Assembly: GCF_017309075.1 (NCBI RefSeq) | Contig: NZ_JAEMGS010000002.1 | Location: 248,001 to 312,000 of the forward strand | DNA length: 64,000 nucleotides | Direction of reading: 5' to 3' | Source of the DNA: Motiliproteus sp. SC1-56 | GTDB lineage: Bacteria > Pseudomonadota > Gammaproteobacteria > Pseudomonadales > Balneatricaceae | Shown here: one piece after another, positions 55,458 to 64,000 of the stretch | Layout: the number at the start of each line of letters is the position of its first letter | Numbering within the stretch: position 1 is the stretch's first letter | Notes under the pieces: model-generated | Seen by the model: only the letters and a program-made list of their open reading frames with translations | What the model was told of the DNA's origin: nothing | The model's database searches: none | Translations under genes and position numbers: made by a program

Positions 55458-55517
55458 GTACAAATGTATTGACGTGGTACAGATGTGTTTTATATTGCCT
55501 GCCAGAAAATACAAATG
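55458..55517 (+). promoter_or_regulatory. Repeated TACA-N2-TGT motifs, candidate RpiR operator
   Basis: GTACAAATGT (55458–55467) and GTACAGATGT (55477–55486) are near-identical repeats 19 bp apart on either side of the −35, and TACAAATG recurs at 55510–55517. Each is part of an inverted TACA-N2-TGTA pattern. The two-turn spacing suggests cooperative binding of a regulator. Confidence 0.5.
55469..55496 (+). promoter_or_regulatory. Sigma-70 promoter of the crotonase–CoA ligase operon
   Basis: TTGACG (55469–55474), 16 bases, TATATT (55491–55496). It lies about 80 bases before the ATG at 55576 and is embedded in the TACA repeats. Confidence 0.75.
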
Positions 55518-55575
55518 AACTTTGGAGAGGTGTTGTGCGGTCACCGCTCCGGCTAATCACACACAGGACACAGCC

Positions 55576-56370
55576 ATGAGCGCCTTAAGTTTCGATACCG
55601 TGATTTACAACAAGCATGCTGCGCATGCGGAGATCCGCTTTAACCGGCCGCACCGCCTGAACGCGGTGGTCGAGCAGTTTTACCGGGAGCTGATTGCCGC
55701 GCTCAGGCAGGCGGAGGCGGACCCCGAGGTGCGCGCGGTACTGCTCACGGGGGAAGGCCGGGCCTTCTGCGTGGGGGCTGACCTCAAGGAGCACGCCGCC
55801 GGTGAGCGTACTCCCTACCAGCGCCGCCAGTACCTGCAGCTCGGTAACGATGCCTGCGAGACCATCTTCCGCCTAAACAAGCCGGTGGTCGCTGCGGTCA
55901 ACGGCTACGCGCTGGGCGCCGGGGCTGAAATGGCCTGCTCGTGCGATTTCGTGCTGATGGCTGAAGGCGCTCAGCTGGGCTTTCCCGAAGTGAGCATTGG
56001 TACCTTCGTCGGCGGCGGCGTGACCCGTTTTCTGCCTCGCCTGGTGGGGCTGCCCAAGGCCCGCGAACTCATGTTCCTGGGTGAGCGCATCAACGGTACC
56101 GAGGCTGCCCGTATCGGGCTGGTGACCCGGGCCGTGGCGGACGAGGCATTGCAGGAGGAGGCTCAAGCCTTTATCGCAAAGCTCTCCACCAAGGCGCCGA
56201 TCTCCATGGCCCTGGCCAAGAAACTGCTCAACACGTCCGACGAGTCCACTATCGATGCCCAGCTGACCCGGGAGCTGGACGGCCTGTTCATGTGCACCAC
56301 CACCGAGGACTGGAAAGAGGGCGTCGCCGCCTTCGCCGAAAAACGTTCACCTAACTTCAAGGGCTGCTGA
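55576..56370 (+). CDS. Enoyl-CoA hydratase/isomerase family protein (first of two)
   Basis: From ATG 55576 the protein has 264 residues. It has both catalytic glutamates of true hydratases, Glu118 (GAGAEMACSCD) and Glu138 (GFPEVSIG), and the oxyanion-hole GRAFCVGADL block (about 61–70). It likely adds water to an enoyl-CoA made from the substrate of this operon. It is 1 base before the acyl-CoA synthetase gene. The exact acyl group is unknown; hydroxycinnamoyl-CoA and crotonobetainyl-CoA hydratases are also in this superfamily. Confidence 0.88.
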   Translation: MSALSFDTVIYNKHAAHAEIRFNRPHRLNAVVEQFYRELIAALRQAEADPEVRAVLLTGEGRAFCVGADLKEHAAGERTPYQRRQYLQLGNDACETIFRLNKPVVAAVNGYALGAGAEMACSCDFVLMAEGAQLGFPEVSIGTFVGGGVTRFLPRLVGLPKARELMFLGERINGTEAARIGLVTRAVADEALQEEAQAFIAKLSTKAPISMALAKKLLNTSDESTIDAQLTRELDGLFMCTTTEDWKEGVAAFAEKRSPNFKGC

Positions 56371-56371
56371 C

Positions 56372-58522
56372 ATGACCGCTTCCCAGCAAAAGAGCGCACT
56401 GCACGGGTTTCTCGCTCCCAACAGCATCGCCATCGTCGGCGCCTCGGCCGACCCCACCAAACGCGGCTACAAGGCGATCGTCGGTCTGCAGGAGGGGGGA
56501 TTTGCAGGTGAAATCTACCCGATCAACCCCAAGGCCAGCGAGATCCTGGGGCTCAAGGCGTACCCCTCGCTGAGTGACCTTCCCAAAGGCGCAGATCTTG
56601 CGTTGATGTGCACCCCGGCCAGCTCCATCCCCGGCCTGCTGCGCGAGTGCGGCAGGGTGGGCGTCAAGGGCGCGGTGATCCTCGCCAGCGGTTTCGGCGA
56701 GACCGGTGCGGCGGGGGCGAAGCTGGAGGCGGAGGTGCTGGCCGCTGCCCAGGAGGCGAACGTGCGCGTCGTTGGCCCCAATACGTCGGGCATGTTTAAC
56801 CTGCATCAGAAGGTGGACCTGCTGGCCCTGCAGGGAGTCAAACCCGGCGATATCGGCATTATCTCCCAGTCCGGTAACATGCTGCTGGCACTGGCCCTGG
56901 AGGCCCAGGCCCACGGCAATATCGGCTTCAGCACTTACGTGGGCCCCGGCAACCAGACCGATATCGGCTTTGCCGATTACCTGCGGTACCTGGGGGAGGA
57001 GGCCAACACCCGGGTGGCCACCTTCTATGTCGAAGGCTTTAAAGACGGCCGCCAGTTCCTGGACACGGCCCGCGAGGTGGCGTTGACCAAGCCGGTGGTT
57101 GTCTATAAATCGGGCAGCACCGAGGCCGGGCAGAAGGCGGCTGCCTCTCATACCGGGTCGCTTGCTGGTAGTTATGCCATGACCGCCGACCTGCTGCGCC
57201 AGGCCGGGGTGAACGTGGTCGAGCAATCCGATGAAATTCTGCCGGTCGCGGAAGGGCTTGCGCTGATGCAGCAGGCCGCCGGCAAACGGGTGGTGATTCT
57301 CTCCGACGGCGGCGGACAGGCGACCATCGCCTCCGACCGCTTGAGCGAGGCGGGAATGGAACTGGCGGAGCTGAGCGATGCCACCCGTGCCGCCCTTGGT
57401 GAGATCCTCTTTGCACAGGCATCCCTGGTTAACCCCGTGGACGTGGCCGGTAGTACGGACGCCAACCCGGAACTTTTCATCCAGTGCCTGGAAATCCTGG
57501 CTGCTGATCCAAACGTCGACATGGTCTTTCTGGTGGGGATGTTCGGCGGCTATGCGCTGCGCTTTGCCAAGGAACTGACCGAGGCGGAGCTGCGTGCGGC
57601 CGACGGCATGGCCGACGTGGCCGGGCGGATGGGCAAGCCACTGGTGGTTTTCAGCCTCTACACACCGGCCAAACCCGAGCCGCTGCTGCGCATGCGCGCT
57701 GCCGGCCTGCCGGTCACCGACTCCATTGAACACGGGGTCCAGGTGCTCAAGGCGCTGGCCGAGCGGGGCGGCTACATCGCCCGTCGTCAGGGCGAAGAGC
57801 AGGCGAGGGCGATCAGTGTCGACGCAGACATGCAGGCCTGTTTTACCACCGCCCGCAAGGAAAAGCGGGACCTTTTCGAGTTTGAAGCCAAGCAATTGCT
57901 GCGCACCTACGGCGTTGATGTGCCCAAGGAGTTGATCCTGCGCTCGGCGGACGAGATCGACCAGGCGGCCGAGTTCGGTGATACCCCCCTGGCGATGAAA
58001 GTGGTTTCCAAGGATATTCTGCACAAGTCCGATGCCGGCGGCGTGAAACTGAATTTGGTGGGGGCTGATGCCCTCCGCGCAGCGCGCGAAGCCATACTGG
58101 CGTCCTGCAAGGTCTACAAGGCCGATGCCGAAATCGAAGGCGTACTGGTGACGCCGATGGCGCGCAAGGGCACGGAAGTGATCATCGGCACGAGCCGTGA
58201 CCCGATCTTTGGACCGGTCCTGATGTTCGGCCTCGGGGGAATTTTCGTTGAAATCCTGAAGGATGTTGCTTTCCGTGCCGTGCCCTTGAGCCGGGACGAT
58301 GCCCGCTCCATGGTCGAGCAGATCAAGGCGCGCAAGATTCTGGAGGGGGCGCGCGGAGAACCGCCCGTGGACAAGGAGGCGTTGGTGGCGTTGTTGCTGA
58401 ACATATCGGCCATCGTCGAAGCCCACCCGGAGATCGCCGAACTGGATCTCAACCCGGTGATCGCCTACAACGACGGTTACGCGGTGGTCGATGCCCGCGT
58501 CATCGTTGACCAAGGAGAGTGA
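56372..58522 (+). CDS. ADP-forming acyl-CoA synthetase (acetate–CoA ligase family), fused alpha-beta
   Basis: The 716-residue protein has a CoA-binding domain (about 10–140; SIAIVGASADPTKRGYKA), a succinyl-CoA-ligase-like domain (about 145–290) with the phospho-His260 in SHTGSLAG, and a C-terminal ATP-grasp domain (about 490–710; PLAMKVVSKDILHKSDAGGV). This is the fused NDP-forming type, which activates a carboxylate with CoA and ATP to give ADP. With flanking crotonases and a TRAP transporter it probably activates an imported carboxylic acid, though the type can run backwards. It overlaps the next gene's possible GTG start by 4 bases. Confidence 0.9.
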   Translation: MTASQQKSALHGFLAPNSIAIVGASADPTKRGYKAIVGLQEGGFAGEIYPINPKASEILGLKAYPSLSDLPKGADLALMCTPASSIPGLLRECGRVGVKGAVILASGFGETGAAGAKLEAEVLAAAQEANVRVVGPNTSGMFNLHQKVDLLALQGVKPGDIGIISQSGNMLLALALEAQAHGNIGFSTYVGPGNQTDIGFADYLRYLGEEANTRVATFYVEGFKDGRQFLDTAREVALTKPVVVYKSGSTEAGQKAAASHTGSLAGSYAMTADLLRQAGVNVVEQSDEILPVAEGLALMQQAAGKRVVILSDGGGQATIASDRLSEAGMELAELSDATRAALGEILFAQASLVNPVDVAGSTDANPELFIQCLEILAADPNVDMVFLVGMFGGYALRFAKELTEAELRAADGMADVAGRMGKPLVVFSLYTPAKPEPLLRMRAAGLPVTDSIEHGVQVLKALAERGGYIARRQGEEQARAISVDADMQACFTTARKEKRDLFEFEAKQLLRTYGVDVPKELILRSADEIDQAAEFGDTPLAMKVVSKDILHKSDAGGVKLNLVGADALRAAREAILASCKVYKADAEIEGVLVTPMARKGTEVIIGTSRDPIFGPVLMFGLGGIFVEILKDVAFRAVPLSRDDARSMVEQIKARKILEGARGEPPVDKEALVALLLNISAIVEAHPEIAELDLNPVIAYNDGYAVVDARVIVDQGE

Positions 58523-58524
58523 AC

Positions 58525-59328
58525 ATGCTGCAACAGCCGCACCTGAAAGATGCGTTGCTCAACCTGGAGGAGCGCGTCGCGACCCTGACCCTCAATCGCC
58601 ACGATCTGCGAAACGCCCTCACCGGCTCCAACCTTATTGAGGATATCGTCGCCGTCGCCGAGTGGGTCAACCATTGCGACGAGGTGTCGGTGCTGGTGAT
58701 TACCGGTGCCGGCTCCGCCTTCAGCGCCGGAGGCAACATTCATGACATGGCGGAGCGTGGGGGCGATTTTGCCGGCGATGTGGCCGAGTGCGCCGACCGG
58801 TACCGCCGCGGTATCCAGCGGATCCCCCTGGCGCTGCAGGGGGTGGAGGTCCCTATTATCGCGGCGGTCAACGGCCCGGCTATCGGCGCCGGGTTCGACT
58901 TGGCCAACATGGCGGACATACGGATTGCCTCAAGCAAGGCAAAGTTTGGCGAGACCTTCCTTAACCTGGGCATCATTCCCGGTGACGGCGGGGCCTGGCT
59001 GATGCAACGCCTGATCGGCTACCAGCGTGCCTTTGAACTGACCCTGACCGGGCGGGTGATCGATGCCGGCGAGGCGCAGGAGCTGGGGATCGTCATGGAG
59101 GTGACCGCCCCTGAGGCGTTGATGTCCAGAACGATGGCGCTGGCCGCGCGGATGGCGGCCCAGCCTCCCAAGGCCACACGCCTGACCAAGCGGCTGATGA
59201 AAATGGCGCAAAAAATGGAGCTCAAGGAGTTCCTGGACCTGTGCGCCTGCTTCCAGGGGATGTGCCACAACGAGCCCGAACACCTGGAGGCGGTCAACCG
59301 AATGATTGCCCAGATGGGGCAACGTTAA
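58525..59328 (+). CDS. Enoyl-CoA hydratase/isomerase family protein (second, with Asp in place of the first Glu)
   Basis: From ATG 58525 this is 267 residues of crotonase fold with the GAGSAFSAGGNI oxyanion-hole region (about 61–72). The first catalytic glutamate position is Asp125 (GAGFDLAN) and the second Glu143 (FGETFLNLG) is kept, with an extra Asp in PGDGG (154). This pattern is seen in members that act as isomerases or on other acyl-CoA substrates, so a simple hydratase role is less likely than for the first copy. A GTG at 58519 is an alternative start. Confidence 0.85.
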   Translation: MLQQPHLKDALLNLEERVATLTLNRHDLRNALTGSNLIEDIVAVAEWVNHCDEVSVLVITGAGSAFSAGGNIHDMAERGGDFAGDVAECADRYRRGIQRIPLALQGVEVPIIAAVNGPAIGAGFDLANMADIRIASSKAKFGETFLNLGIIPGDGGAWLMQRLIGYQRAFELTLTGRVIDAGEAQELGIVMEVTAPEALMSRTMALAARMAAQPPKATRLTKRLMKMAQKMELKEFLDLCACFQGMCHNEPEHLEAVNRMIAQMGQR

Positions 59329-59407
59329 CCGCTGGGTTGACTATATTGGCGCAGGAGGATGTGTAATCACGCGAAAGGATTCGTTGCGAATTCAAGGTCC
59401 AAGTGAA

Positions 59408-59431
59408 GCAGGAGGCAGTCGCGTCTCCTGC
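59408..59431 (+). terminator. Hairpin between the CoA ligase operon and the TRAP genes
   Basis: GCAGGAG and CTCCTGC form a 7-bp stem with a 10-base loop, 80 bases after the crotonase gene. No T-run follows, so it may be an attenuator or mRNA processing site. Confidence 0.35.
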
Positions 59432-59542
59432 GGCCTTGCCTCTCGGTGATTGGCCTTTAGGGCTATCTTAATAGGGAAGCGCAGCAGGATACGCTGCAAC
59501 TAACCCTCCCGGTTAACACAACAAGAACGAGGATCACCCCTG

Positions 59543-60523
59543 ATGAAACTGAAGAAACTTTTTACAAGCTCCCTGGCCGCCGCCGGCCTGGCGATCGGGA
59601 TTCAGAGCGGTGCGGCAGTTGCGGCTGAACAGTCGTTCGTCACCATCGGCACCGGCGGCCAGACCGGCGTCTACTACGTCGTCGGCCAGTCTATTTGCCG
59701 GCTGGTGAACCGGGGGTCGGACGAGCACGGGATCAAGTGCACGGCGCCTTCCACCGGCGGCTCCGTAGCCAACCTCAACGCCATCCGTGAAGGTGGTCAG
59801 AACATGGGGGTTGCCCAGTCCGACTGGCAATATCATGCCTACAACGGCACCAGCAAGTTTGAAGAGCAGGGCGCCAACAAGGAGCTGCGCGCGGTTTTCT
59901 CCGTGCATCCCGAGCCCTTCACTGTTGTCGCGCGGGCAGATTCCGGCATCAAAACCTTTGATGACCTCAAGGGCAAGCGGGTCAACGTGGGCAACCCCGG
60001 CTCCGGCCAACGCGGCACCCTGGAAGTCGTGATGGCTGCCAAGGGCTGGACCATGGACGACTTCAAACTGGCGTCCGAGCTCAAGGCCGCCGAGCAGTCC
60101 CAGGCGCTTTGTGACAACAAGGTGGATGCCATCGTGTACGCGGTCGGCCACCCCAACGGCTCCATCAAAGAGGCCACCACCTCCTGCGAGGCGGTGCTGG
60201 TCCCGGTGAGCGGTCCGGCCATCGATAAGCTGGTGGCTGAAAACGATTTCTACGCGAGCGCCACCATTCCCGGCGGCATGTACAACGGCAGCGATGCGGA
60301 TACCGAGACCTTCGGTGTGGGGGCCACGTTCGTCTCCTCCACCAAGACCGATTCCGAGACCATCTACCAGGTGGTCAAAGCCGTATTTGACAACTTTGAC
60401 CGCTTTAAGCGCCTGCACCCGGCCTTTGCCAATCTTGATCCTGCCAAGATGATCAAGGACAACCTCTCAGCCCCGCTGCATGAGGGCGCTGAACGTTATT
60501 ACAAAGAACGCGGCTGGATGTAA
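59543..60523 (+). CDS. TAXI-family TRAP transporter solute-binding protein
   Basis: The 326-residue periplasmic protein has a signal peptide (about 1–28, ending AAVAA) and the TAXI hallmarks FVTIGTGGQTGVYYVVGQSICRLVN near the mature N-terminus, NLNAIREGGQNMGVAQSDW and KRVNVGNPGSGQRGT. It captures the substrate for the fused permease encoded next. TAXI substrates are mostly unknown; glutamate, glutamine and some organic acids have been reported. Confidence 0.94.
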   Translation: MKLKKLFTSSLAAAGLAIGIQSGAAVAAEQSFVTIGTGGQTGVYYVVGQSICRLVNRGSDEHGIKCTAPSTGGSVANLNAIREGGQNMGVAQSDWQYHAYNGTSKFEEQGANKELRAVFSVHPEPFTVVARADSGIKTFDDLKGKRVNVGNPGSGQRGTLEVVMAAKGWTMDDFKLASELKAAEQSQALCDNKVDAIVYAVGHPNGSIKEATTSCEAVLVPVSGPAIDKLVAENDFYASATIPGGMYNGSDADTETFGVGATFVSSTKTDSETIYQVVKAVFDNFDRFKRLHPAFANLDPAKMIKDNLSAPLHEGAERYYKERGWM

Positions 60524-60545
60524 TCCTCCCACCCCGCGGCGGCTT

Positions 60546-60564
60546 CGGCCGCTCTCAGCGGCCG
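60546..60564 (+). terminator. Hairpin between TAXI binding protein and permease genes
   Basis: CGGCCGC and GCGGCCG form a 7-bp stem with a 5-base loop, 23 bases after the binding-protein stop. Such intercistronic stems are common after binding-protein genes and allow higher expression of the first gene. Confidence 0.45.
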
Positions 60565-60682
60565 CGCCTCCTTGCTTGATGGAGGGCGGTCGCTTACTCG
60601 GTTCGGGCGAATCCGCTTCCGCCTTCGCGGCAATCGCTGTCTGCAGGGCTGCAGCGCCCGGGTTACAGGACCGGAGAGAGTT

Positions 60683-63298
60683 ATGAACGACTTCAAGCCT
60701 ACCCAAGACGGCAAGCTGGACGAGGCCGAGTTGCAGGACCTGGTGGCGTCCACCGACAGCGGCGCCCGGGTTCCCGAGGGAATACAGCGCCTCATCCTTT
60801 TGGGGGTCGCGCTCAGCTGGTCCCTGTTCCAGCTCTGGATAGCATCCCCGCTCCCTTTTTACGACTGGCCGCTGGTCGGCAGTTTCGGTGTGTTTAACGA
60901 CACCGAGGCCCGCTCCATCCACCTGGCGTTCGCGGTCTTCCTGGCCTTTATGGCCTACCCGGCGTTCGGCGGCTCCCCCCGCGAGCGGGTTCCCTTCGCC
61001 GACATGACCATGGCGCTGCTGGGCGCCTTTGCCGCCGCGTATCTGTTTATCTTCTACGAGGACCTGTCCGGGCGCCCCGGGGCCCCGATCGTTCAGGATA
61101 TGGTCGTGGCCTGTATCGGCGTTGTATTGCTGCTCGAAGCCACCCGCCGCGCCCTGGGCCCGCCCTTGGTGATCGTGGCGCTGGTGTTTCTGGTTTATAC
61201 CTTTGCCGGCCCCTACATGCCGGACATCATCGCCCACAAGGGAGCCACCCTGAAGCAGGTGGTCAACCATCAATGGGTCACCACCGAAGGGGTGTTCGGC
61301 ATCGCCCTCGGGGTCTCCACCAGTTTCGTGTTTTTGTTCGTGCTCTTCGGTGCGCTGCTGGACAAGGCTGGCGCCGGTAACTACTTCATCAAGGTTGCCT
61401 TCTCATTGCTGGGTCATATGCGCGGCGGCCCCGCCAAGGCGGCGGTGGTCTCCTCGGGGATGACCGGTCTGATCTCCGGGTCGTCCATCGCCAACGTGGT
61501 GACCACCGGAACCTTTACCATTCCGATGATGAAGCGGGTGGGTTTCAGCGCCGAAAAGTCCGGTGCGGTGGAGGTGGCCTCCTCGGTCAACGGGCAGATC
61601 ATGCCACCGGTCATGGGGGCGGCGGCCTTCCTGATGGTCGAATATGTGGGGCTCTCCTACGTGGAGGTGATCAAGCACGCCTTCCTGCCGGCCCTGATCT
61701 CCTATATCGCGCTGGTCTATATCGTCCACCTGGAAGCGCTCAAGCAGGGAATGCAGGGGCTGCCCCGCCGCGGCGTGATCCGCCCCTGGCAGGTACGGCT
61801 GATGGGCGTGTTGCTGGGCTTTGCAGTCACCGCGGCGATCGCCTTCGCCGTCTATTACGGAATCGGCTGGATCAAACCGCTGCTGGGGGACTACGCCGCC
61901 CTGGTCATTGCGCTGCTGCTCGGCGTGCTCTATGTCTGGCTGGTCCGCTATGCCGCCCGTTTCCCCGACCTGGAGCTGGACGACCCAGATTCTGAGGTGG
62001 TGGAGTTGCCCGAGACCGGCCCGACGGTCAAATCCGGCTTGCACTTTATTCTTCCCGTGGTGGTACTGGTCTGGTGCCTGATGGTCGAGCGCCTCTCTCC
62101 GGGGCTTTCCGCGTTCTGGGCCGCCGTACTGATGATGTTCATCCTGGTGACCCAAAAGCCGCTGTTCGCCTTCTTTCGCAACCAGGGAGACCTGGGCGAT
62201 CTGCTGCGCGAGGGGGTCGACGACCTGGCGGTCGGACTGATCCTGGGGGCGCGCAACATGATCGGTATCGGCATCGCCACTGCCACCGCCGGTATCATCG
62301 TCGGGGCCGTGTCGCAGACCGGGGTGGGGTCGGTGCTGGCGGACCTGGTGGAGATCCTCTCCATGGGAAGCCTGCTGCTGATGCTGATCCTCACTGCGAT
62401 TCTCAGTCTGATCCTGGGGATGGGGCTGCCCACCACCGCCAACTACATCGTGGTTTCCTCCCTTCTGGCGCCGGTGATCGTCACCCTGGGTCAGGAGTCC
62501 GGGCTGATCGTACCCCTGATCGCCGTTCACCTGTTCGTGTTCTATTTCGGCATCATGGCTGACGTCACGCCCCCCGTAGGGCTGGCCTCGTTCGCGGCTG
62601 CGGCGGTGTCCGGGGGAGATCCGATCCGGACCGGTTTCGTGGCCTTTTTCTATAGCCTGCGTACGGCGATCCTGCCGTTTCTCTTCATCTTTAACACCGA
62701 CCTGCTTTTGATCGATGTGGGCTGGGGGCAGGGGATCTTGGTCTTTGTCGTGTCTACCGCGGCCATTTTGCTGTTTACCGCCGCCAGCCAGGGGTTTTTC
62801 ATCGCCCGCAGCCGGCTGTACGAGAGTGCGCTTCTGCTCCTGATCGCGTTCTCCCTGTTCCGTCCCGGATTCTGGATGGACATGCTGGTGTCACCCTACA
62901 AGACGATGGCGGCCGCGGAGCTGTCGGCCGAGGGGGCTGCACTGCCTGCCGGCTCTGAGCTGCGCCTCCATATTCACGGTGAAGACGCGGTTGGCAACCC
63001 CCGCAGTTTTGTCGCGTTATTGCCCTTGGGCGAGGGGGATACCCTGAGAGCACAGGTTGCAGACGCGGGCCTGGAGCTGCTGGATAGCGGCGATAAGGTG
63101 GTGGTGGATATGGTGGGATTTGACAGTCCGGCGGAGAAGGTCGGCCTGGCCTTCGACCAGGAGATTGAGAAAGTCGAGGTTCCCGTGGAGCAGCCGCCTA
63201 AGGAGCTTATGTTCGTGCCGGCGCTGCTGTTGCTGGTCCCGATCGTGCTGATGCAGCGCCGTCGCAAGCCGGCCCCGGAGACCGCCTCCGCCACCTGA
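60683..63298 (+). CDS. TAXI-type TRAP transporter fused permease (4TM/12TM) with DUF3394 tail
   Basis: From ATG 60683, after GGAGAG, the protein has 871 residues. The N-terminal DctQ-like helices (about 30–180) are fused to a large DctM-like domain (about 185–690) with the AAVVSSGMTGLISGSSIANVVTTG loop. A periplasmic/C-terminal DUF3394 segment (about 715–860) ends in one helix and a basic tail. It moves substrate with sodium using the TAXI binding protein. An open frame back to 60572 lacks a ribosome site. Confidence 0.93.
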   Translation: MNDFKPTQDGKLDEAELQDLVASTDSGARVPEGIQRLILLGVALSWSLFQLWIASPLPFYDWPLVGSFGVFNDTEARSIHLAFAVFLAFMAYPAFGGSPRERVPFADMTMALLGAFAAAYLFIFYEDLSGRPGAPIVQDMVVACIGVVLLLEATRRALGPPLVIVALVFLVYTFAGPYMPDIIAHKGATLKQVVNHQWVTTEGVFGIALGVSTSFVFLFVLFGALLDKAGAGNYFIKVAFSLLGHMRGGPAKAAVVSSGMTGLISGSSIANVVTTGTFTIPMMKRVGFSAEKSGAVEVASSVNGQIMPPVMGAAAFLMVEYVGLSYVEVIKHAFLPALISYIALVYIVHLEALKQGMQGLPRRGVIRPWQVRLMGVLLGFAVTAAIAFAVYYGIGWIKPLLGDYAALVIALLLGVLYVWLVRYAARFPDLELDDPDSEVVELPETGPTVKSGLHFILPVVVLVWCLMVERLSPGLSAFWAAVLMMFILVTQKPLFAFFRNQGDLGDLLREGVDDLAVGLILGARNMIGIGIATATAGIIVGAVSQTGVGSVLADLVEILSMGSLLLMLILTAILSLILGMGLPTTANYIVVSSLLAPVIVTLGQESGLIVPLIAVHLFVFYFGIMADVTPPVGLASFAAAAVSGGDPIRTGFVAFFYSLRTAILPFLFIFNTDLLLIDVGWGQGILVFVVSTAAILLFTAASQGFFIARSRLYESALLLLIAFSLFRPGFWMDMLVSPYKTMAAAELSAEGAALPAGSELRLHIHGEDAVGNPRSFVALLPLGEGDTLRAQVADAGLELLDSGDKVVVDMVGFDSPAEKVGLAFDQEIEKVEVPVEQPPKELMFVPALLLLVPIVLMQRRRKPAPETASAT

Positions 63299-63306
63299 GA
63301 GATTGA

Positions 63307-63329
63307 AACCACGCCCGGCGGGCGTGGTT
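63307..63329 (+). terminator. Hairpin after the TRAP permease gene
   Basis: AACCACGCCC and GGGCGTGGTT form a perfect 10-bp stem with a 3-base loop, followed by a second GCCGGC/GCCGGC stem (63336–63350) just before the UspA gene. There is no T-run. Confidence 0.55.
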
Positions 63330-63362
63330 GATACCGCCGGCCGCGCCGGCCAAGGATAAAAC

Positions 63363-63794
63363 ATGTTTAAGAAGATTCTTATCCCGGTCGACTTGGAAGA
63401 GCCGCAGTTTTCGGACCGTGCCATTGCGCTGGGGCTGCGTGAGGTGGACCGGGAGGGGGGCGATATCCACCTGATGACGGTGATTCCCGGTTTTTCATCC
63501 CCCCTGGTGGCGTCCTATTTCAAGCGCTCTGATGTCAAAAAGGCCCATGAGGCGGTGGATCAGCACCTGATTGATTTCGCCCATGAGAAGATCCCAGCCG
63601 ACGTTCACCGGACCCTGTCCGTGCACCAGGGTAATCCGGCCGAGCGGATCATCAAGCAGGCAAAGCGATTGGGGGCTGACCTGATCATCATGACCGCCCA
63701 TCATCGCGGCAAGGTGGATCACGTTCTGCTCGGCTCCAATTCACAGCGGGTCGTCGACCGCGCACCCTGTTCCGTACTGGTTCTGCGGTCCTAG
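63363..63794 (+). CDS. Universal stress protein (UspA family), TRAP-associated
   Basis: The 143-residue protein starts MFKKILIPVDL and ends with the family APCSVLVLR, with a nucleotide-binding-like loop HHRGKVDHVLLGSNSQRVVD (about 116–135, split as G-x8-GS). A UspA gene follows TRAP transporter genes in several marine bacteria; in Halomonas elongata TeaD binds ATP and tunes the TeaABC ectoine transporter. This protein may play the same part here. The remaining 206 bases of the window hold no gene I can support. Confidence 0.88.
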   Translation: MFKKILIPVDLEEPQFSDRAIALGLREVDREGGDIHLMTVIPGFSSPLVASYFKRSDVKKAHEAVDQHLIDFAHEKIPADVHRTLSVHQGNPAERIIKQAKRLGADLIIMTAHHRGKVDHVLLGSNSQRVVDRAPCSVLVLRS

Positions 63795-64000
63795 GGATTT
63801 GCCTCTGCTGCAAGTGCCCGAAAGGGGAAGGGTTATATCTGCGTAATTTGCATTGTGTTTGTGTCTTAATATGATGATTTAAAAGCAGTTAGGCTGCGGC
63901 TGTTGTGACCGGGGGCAATTGCTAGAGTATCTGTCCGGCCTGCTAAAAACAGCGCAACGTAGCGAACGCTTACGATTTCGTCCATTCGCGGAGGCTGCAG

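Noticed and set aside
56357-58513. A 718-codon open frame antisense to the acyl-CoA synthetase
   Set aside because: It mirrors a well-supported gene with clear domains; its product is rich in His, Gln and Arg with no motif. Long antisense frames are expected in GC-rich DNA with strong third-position bias.

Overview
The window looks like a chromosomal segment of a GC-rich, aerobic, probably marine gammaproteobacterium of the Pseudomonas/Oceanospirillales type. The gene order yceF–yceD–rpmF–plsX–fabD–fabG–acpP–fabF–pabC–mltG–tmk–holB–pilZ–tatD, the uvrC–pgsA–tRNA(Gly-Cys-Leu) block, TusBCDE next to YccA, and a GacA-type regulator are all gammaproteobacterial. I cannot name the genus. I saw no insertion sequence, prophage, CRISPR array or plasmid replication gene; coding density is high and base use looks even throughout.

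Layout. 1–1912: end of a tripartite tricarboxylate transporter (TctB partial, TctA). 2141–6661: DAHP synthase, an SH3/coiled-coil envelope protein, DsbD, and an unknown membrane protein. 6738–10202: isochorismatase-like hydrolase, MaoC dehydratase, HAD hydrolase, SppA-type peptidase and a Maf/YceF protein. 10323–20279: the fatty-acid/phospholipid cluster (without fabH) running into mltG, tmk, holB, pilZ and tatD. 20528–25874: radical SAM–DUF1285–YjbQ operon, then on the minus strand YccA, TusDCBE, a hydroxypyruvate isomerase-like protein and CheW. 26085–31487: TruC, MtnN, an aminotransferase/reductase pair of glyoxylate metabolism, DUF1853 and a double-receiver protein. 31605–37926: a small unknown protein, UvrC, PgsA, five tRNA genes, a KfrA-like DNA-binding protein with a palindromic operator at its start, two unknown proteins and a GacA-like regulator.

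38027–54333 is a complete urea utilisation island. Transporter genes urtABCDE and urease genes ureDABCEFG run on the minus strand. A divergent operon encodes a very large hybrid histidine kinase whose N-terminus is an NCS1-type (purine/hydantoin/cytosine) permease, plus a LuxR-type response regulator. Upstream of ureD are a sigma-54 −24/−12 element and two NtrC-type sites at enhancer distance. The urtA/kinase intergenic region holds a second sigma-54 element facing the kinase, an NtrC-like site and a perfect TACGTCA-type palindrome. I read this as a nitrogen-control cascade with a transporter-fused sensor; this is the most interesting system in the window.

54481–63794 is a probable catabolic island for an unknown carboxylic acid: a divergent RpiR-family regulator, two crotonase-fold enzymes flanking an ADP-forming acyl-CoA synthetase, a TAXI-type TRAP transporter (binding protein plus fused permease) and a universal stress protein. 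The promoter before the first gene carries repeated TACA-N2-TGT motifs that may be the regulator's operator.
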